Position numbers and translations under genes: made by a program. From the NCBI GenBank assembly GCA_024639745.1, contig JAHEHW010000008.1:1-17197 (forward strand): DNA of 17,197 nucleotides, in the 5' to 3' direction. Position 1 is the stretch's first letter; each line of letters begins with the position of its first letter. Source of the stretch: Salaquimonas sp. Its GTDB lineage: Bacteria; Pseudomonadota; Alphaproteobacteria; Rhizobiales; Rhizobiaceae. Shown here piece by piece: positions 14,820-17,197 of the stretch. The notes under the pieces were generated by a model, which was given only the letters and a program-made list of their open reading frames with translations, was not told the DNA's origin and ran no database searches.

Positions 14820-15896
14820 TCAGTTTGCCGCGTTGACGCGGTCCAGTATGCTGCCTTCCAGCACTTCGAGGCCTGCCGGCACTGGCGGATACCATTTGAT
14901 GTTATCAACGTCTTCCGGAGGGAAACTGGCCTGATATTTTGCCTTCAACTCCGCTGATACGAACTCATCAGCACCCTTGGAAGCGGTGAAATTACCAGCG
15001 ACGTCGGTGATCATCGCAGCAATTTCCGGCTGCATCACGAAGTTGATCCATGCATAGGCTGCATCGTCCGCCTGTCCTTTGGCCGGAAGGACAAAGGTGT
15101 CGATCCAGCCCAGCGCGCCGGATGCGGGAGCGACGAAGGTTATCGAGGGCATATCGGAATTCAGTTTCCATCCGCCCGTGTCCCAAGCCATAGAAGCGAC
15201 GACTTCACCTGACCGGAGCAGATTCATCAGTTCGTCGCCACCGCCCCAATATGCTTTCACATTCGGCTTGCATTCAATTAGTTTGGCCTCGACCTTTTCC
15301 ATGATGTCTTTGTAGGCTGCCTCGTCGTTATATGCTGCAAACGGATCCATACCCATCGAATATGCAAAGCCGATAAGGGTGGGGCGCTTCAGGCGATAGG
15401 ATACTTTCCCAGCAACAGCATCAGAGCACAGATCGATATAATCCTTTACCATCGATGCTTTTTCGGTATCGATAACAAGCCCGCTGGTACCCCACACATG
15501 CGGCACGCCATAGACCTCACCATCAACGGACGTATTACCCTTTGTCGCTTCCAGCATCGAAGGAATGAACTGCGATGAATCTATTTTTGAAAGGTCGATA
15601 GGCTTGTAGATGCCGAACTCGGCCTGCGGGCCAGCAATCCGGTCCTGGCTTGGCTGGGCAAGGTCAAAACCACCACCGCCGGTCGCCCGAAGTTTAGCGA
15701 TCATTTCCTCGTTGTTCGAAAGAGTAACTTCAACTGTATGCCCTGTTTGCTTTTCGAACATCTCGACAACATTGTCGGGAGCATAGCCGCCCCAAGTAAG
15801 GAGGCGAAGGGTGTCCGCTTGAGCCTGCACGGTAAACGCAGAGAGAGTAGCCGATATTGCCAATGCTGTTATTTTCAGATTTCGTTTCTGGTTCAT
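14820..15896 (-). CDS. Polyamine-type ABC transporter substrate-binding protein (PotD-like)
   Basis: A 358-residue periplasmic binding protein, the first gene of the ABC operon. The ATG at 15896 has GGAGAGACGG before it. Residues 1-27 form a Sec signal peptide with likely cleavage after AQA. The mature protein opens DTLRLLTWGGYAPDNVVEMF, the family's first strand and helix, and contains YGVPHVWGTSGLVID (around 128-142) and WINFVMQPEIAAMITDVAGN (around 285-304), both PotD-type signatures. With the ATPase and two permeases downstream it forms a complete importer. It differs clearly from the left-hand PotD-type protein (165-1307) in length, cysteine content and sequence, so the two are not recent duplicates. 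Ligand is not proven; spermidine, putrescine or a related amine is likely. Confidence 0.93.
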   Translation of the reverse strand: MNQKRNLKITALAISATLSAFTVQAQADTLRLLTWGGYAPDNVVEMFEKQTGHTVEVTLSNNEEMIAKLRATGGGGFDLAQPSQDRIAGPQAEFGIYKPIDLSKIDSSQFIPSMLEATKGNTSVDGEVYGVPHVWGTSGLVIDTEKASMVKDYIDLCSDAVAGKVSYRLKRPTLIGFAYSMGMDPFAAYNDEAAYKDIMEKVEAKLIECKPNVKAYWGGGDELMNLLRSGEVVASMAWDTGGWKLNSDMPSITFVAPASGALGWIDTFVLPAKGQADDAAYAWINFVMQPEIAAMITDVAGNFTASKGADEFVSAELKAKYQASFPPEDVDNIKWYPPVPAGLEVLEGSILDRVNAAN

Positions 15897-15936
15897 GTTC
15901 CGTCTCTCCGTTCTTTTGATGCAGGTTGTAGATAGT

Positions 15937-15965
15937 CAGCATGCACTGATTGGTAGTGCTGGCTG
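15937..15965. promoter_or_regulatory. Imperfect dyad upstream of the ABC operon, candidate operator
   Basis: Inner arms GCACT (15943-15947) and AGTGC (15955-15959) flank a 7-base spacer. Outer arms CAGC (15937-15940) and GCTG (15962-15965) extend the symmetry to 9 of 11 pairs. It lies 40-70 bases upstream of the binding-protein start, where a repressor or an RNA hairpin could act. No regulator is encoded in the window. Confidence 0.4.
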
Positions 15966-16001
15966 ATCCAGCTTACATCAGTTTATCCCACGAATTTATG
16001 A

Positions 16002-16026
16002 CAGCCCGGTCGGGCTGGTCTGTCAA
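16002..16026 (-). promoter_or_regulatory. Hairpin and TTGACA after the arsenite efflux gene
   Basis: CAGCCC and GGGCTG (16002-16007 and 16012-16017) form a 6-bp GC stem with a GGTC loop just beyond the ACR3 stop, a possible end of the ars transcript, although no true T-run follows. A perfect TTGACA (16026-16021, minus strand) lies beside it and could be the -35 of the ABC operon promoter. No good -10 was found at 16-18 bases. Confidence 0.35.
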
Positions 16027-16034
16027 TAGATTAC

Positions 16035-17042
16035 TTACGAGAAACGGGCACGAGTCCGATTCGCGAACGCGACAAGCGACAACATGACGGGAACTTCAAC
16101 CAATACGCCGACAACCGTCGCCAAAGCAGCCCCTGAATTCAGGCCAAACAGACTGATCGCTACCGCTACGGCGAGCTCAAAGAAGTTTGATGTTCCTATC
16201 AATGCACAGGGTGCTGCTATACGGTGCGGCACCTTCCATAAATAAGCAGCAGCATATGCAAGCGCAAAGATGCCGTATGATTGCAGCAGGATCGGAACCG
16301 CAATAAGCGCAATCACGGTTGGCCTTTCCAGGATGACCTCGCCTTGCAGGCCGAAAAGAATAACCACGGTTGCGATCAGTCCTACGATCGACCACGGTTT
16401 GGCTCCACTCTGAAAAGCCTCGATCCTCTCGGCGCTTACTAATCTGACCCGGGTGAGAATGCCAGCTAAAAGCGGCAAGGCTACGAAAAGGACCACGGAA
16501 AGGACCAATGTTTCCCAAGGCACCACGATGTCGGTAACGCCAAGCAGGAAGGCCACGATAGGTGCGAAAGCAACGACCATGAAAGCGTCGTTCACGGAGA
16601 CCTGCAGAAGCGTGTAACTCTCATCGCCATTCGTGAGCTGTGACCAAACGAAAACCATTGCCGTGCAGGGTGCTGCACCAAGAAGTATGAGCCCGGCGAT
16701 GTATTGCTGAGCATCAGCTGGAGCAATCAGATCGGCAAAAACGAATTCGAAAAAAAAGACGGCCAATACAGCCATGGTGAATGGCTTGATCAGCCAGTTG
16801 ACCGCGAGCGTTATGGTCAATCCCTTCGGCTGTCGGAAAACATCTTTCAGAGAGGAAAGATCCACGCCGATCATCATCGGGTAAACCATTGCCCAGATTA
16901 GTACGGCGACAATCAAATTGACCCGCGCCAACTCCATTGCCGCGATCCCTTCGACGAGACCGGAAAAAAGATTTCCAAGGGCTATGCCCGCCAAAATAGC
17001 GAGCGCGATCCACAGCGACAGATATCTTTCAAATATGCTCAA
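16035..17042 (-). CDS. acr3: ACR3-family arsenite efflux transporter
   Basis: A 335-residue inner-membrane protein of the bile/arsenite/riboflavin transporter superfamily with about ten spans; it exports arsenite and in some members antimonite. [17 protein letters not shown] contains the family's essential cysteine (Cys126), and [11 protein letters not shown] carries the conserved acidic residue (Glu316). [18 protein letters not shown] (283-300) is a further signature. The start is taken as the TTG at 17042, giving [14 protein letters not shown] as in relatives; its TTGA overlaps the stop of the MFS gene, implying coupling. The frame stays open to 17129, but that leader lies inside the MFS gene. 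It belongs to an ars operon continuing beyond the right edge, where an ArsR-type regulator would be expected. Confidence 0.93.
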   Translation of the reverse strand: MSIFERYLSLWIALAILAGIALGNLFSGLVEGIAAMELARVNLIVAVLIWAMVYPMMIGVDLSSLKDVFRQPKGLTITLAVNWLIKPFTMAVLAVFFFEFVFADLIAPADAQQYIAGLILLGAAPCTAMVFVWSQLTNGDESYTLLQVSVNDAFMVVAFAPIVAFLLGVTDIVVPWETLVLSVVLFVALPLLAGILTRVRLVSAERIEAFQSGAKPWSIVGLIATVVILFGLQGEVILERPTVIALIAVPILLQSYGIFALAYAAAYLWKVPHRIAAPCALIGTSNFFELAVAVAISLFGLNSGAALATVVGVLVEVPVMLSLVAFANRTRARFS

Positions 17043-17197
17043 GCAGCAACCTCTGTCGTGTCCGGGGCTTGCAATCGGCCTGATGCCAGCGCGCTGATGG
17101 CGACCATCGCTGTCGCAGTACCCAAGCAAAGCGAAAGTCCGCCGATCTGATAGGTCAGCCCGGAAAGCAAAGTACCAATCAGACGGCCACCAGCATT
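17039..17197 (-). CDS. C-terminal fragment of an MFS transporter (ars operon)
   Basis: The last 52 codons of a gene that enters from the right edge. The product begins [20 protein letters not shown], followed by a hydrophobic span and a short charged tail. The N-x-G-R-x-x-G-x-x-x-G-L pattern is typical of the penultimate-helix region of major facilitator proteins, including those found next to arsenic resistance genes. Its TGA overlaps the TTG start of the ACR3 gene. Function as an arsenic-related exporter is suggested only by that neighbour. Confidence 0.7.
   Translation of the reverse strand, partial: NAGGRLIGTLLSGLTYQIGGLSLCLGTATAMVAISALASGRLQAPDTTEVAA

Noticed and set aside
1..17197. CRISPR array, tRNA, rRNA, phage or toxin-antitoxin genes
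   Set aside because: No regularly spaced repeats, no RNA-gene signatures and no phage or toxin-like reading frames were seen on reading both strands.

Overview
The window looks like a chromosomal stretch of an alphaproteobacterium, most likely a member of the Rhizobiales. This is inferred from moderate to high GC, the style of the transporter proteins (a Tat-exported TRAP binding protein and several PotD-type binding proteins) and the ACR3/MFS arsenic pair. No rRNA, tRNA or CRISPR array was seen. Nearly every gene is on the minus strand, so the regions below are listed from right to left, the direction of transcription.

Right edge (17197-16035): the C-terminus of an MFS transporter overlaps an ACR3-type arsenite efflux gene, the tail of an ars operon. 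Next (15896-11932) is a complete polyamine-type ABC importer in the order binding protein, ATPase, permease, permease. A strong hairpin lies between the binding protein and the ATPase. A 650 bp gap follows (11931-11280); its only recognisable content is a short IS3-type transposase fragment. Then come a DMT/EamA exporter (minus) and a GNAT acetyltransferase (plus), which converge on each other.

The centre (9269-1537) is the most interesting part: seven minus-strand genes with mostly overlapping or short junctions. In order they encode an N-formylglutamate amidohydrolase-family protein, TRAP small permease, TRAP large permease, Tat-exported TRAP binding protein, glutamine synthetase-like ligase, aldehyde dehydrogenase and iron-type alcohol dehydrogenase. 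A clear terminator ends the unit at about 1486-1501. Together they read as import of an amine, capping by gamma-glutamylation, two-step oxidation of an alcohol to an acid on the capped amine, and amide hydrolysis. The classical putrescine (Puu) pathway uses an amine oxidase (PuuB) where this cluster has an alcohol dehydrogenase, which points to an amino alcohol such as ethanolamine. The TRAP binding protein supports this: the arginine that normally binds a substrate carboxylate appears to be phenylalanine, and an Asp triplet lies in its N-terminal part. The substrate assignment is inference.

Left edge (1307-165): a lone, cysteine-rich PotD-type binding protein without permease or ATPase, in its own transcription unit. 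No transcriptional regulator is encoded in the window, but several dyad symmetries in the upstream regions are candidate operators.
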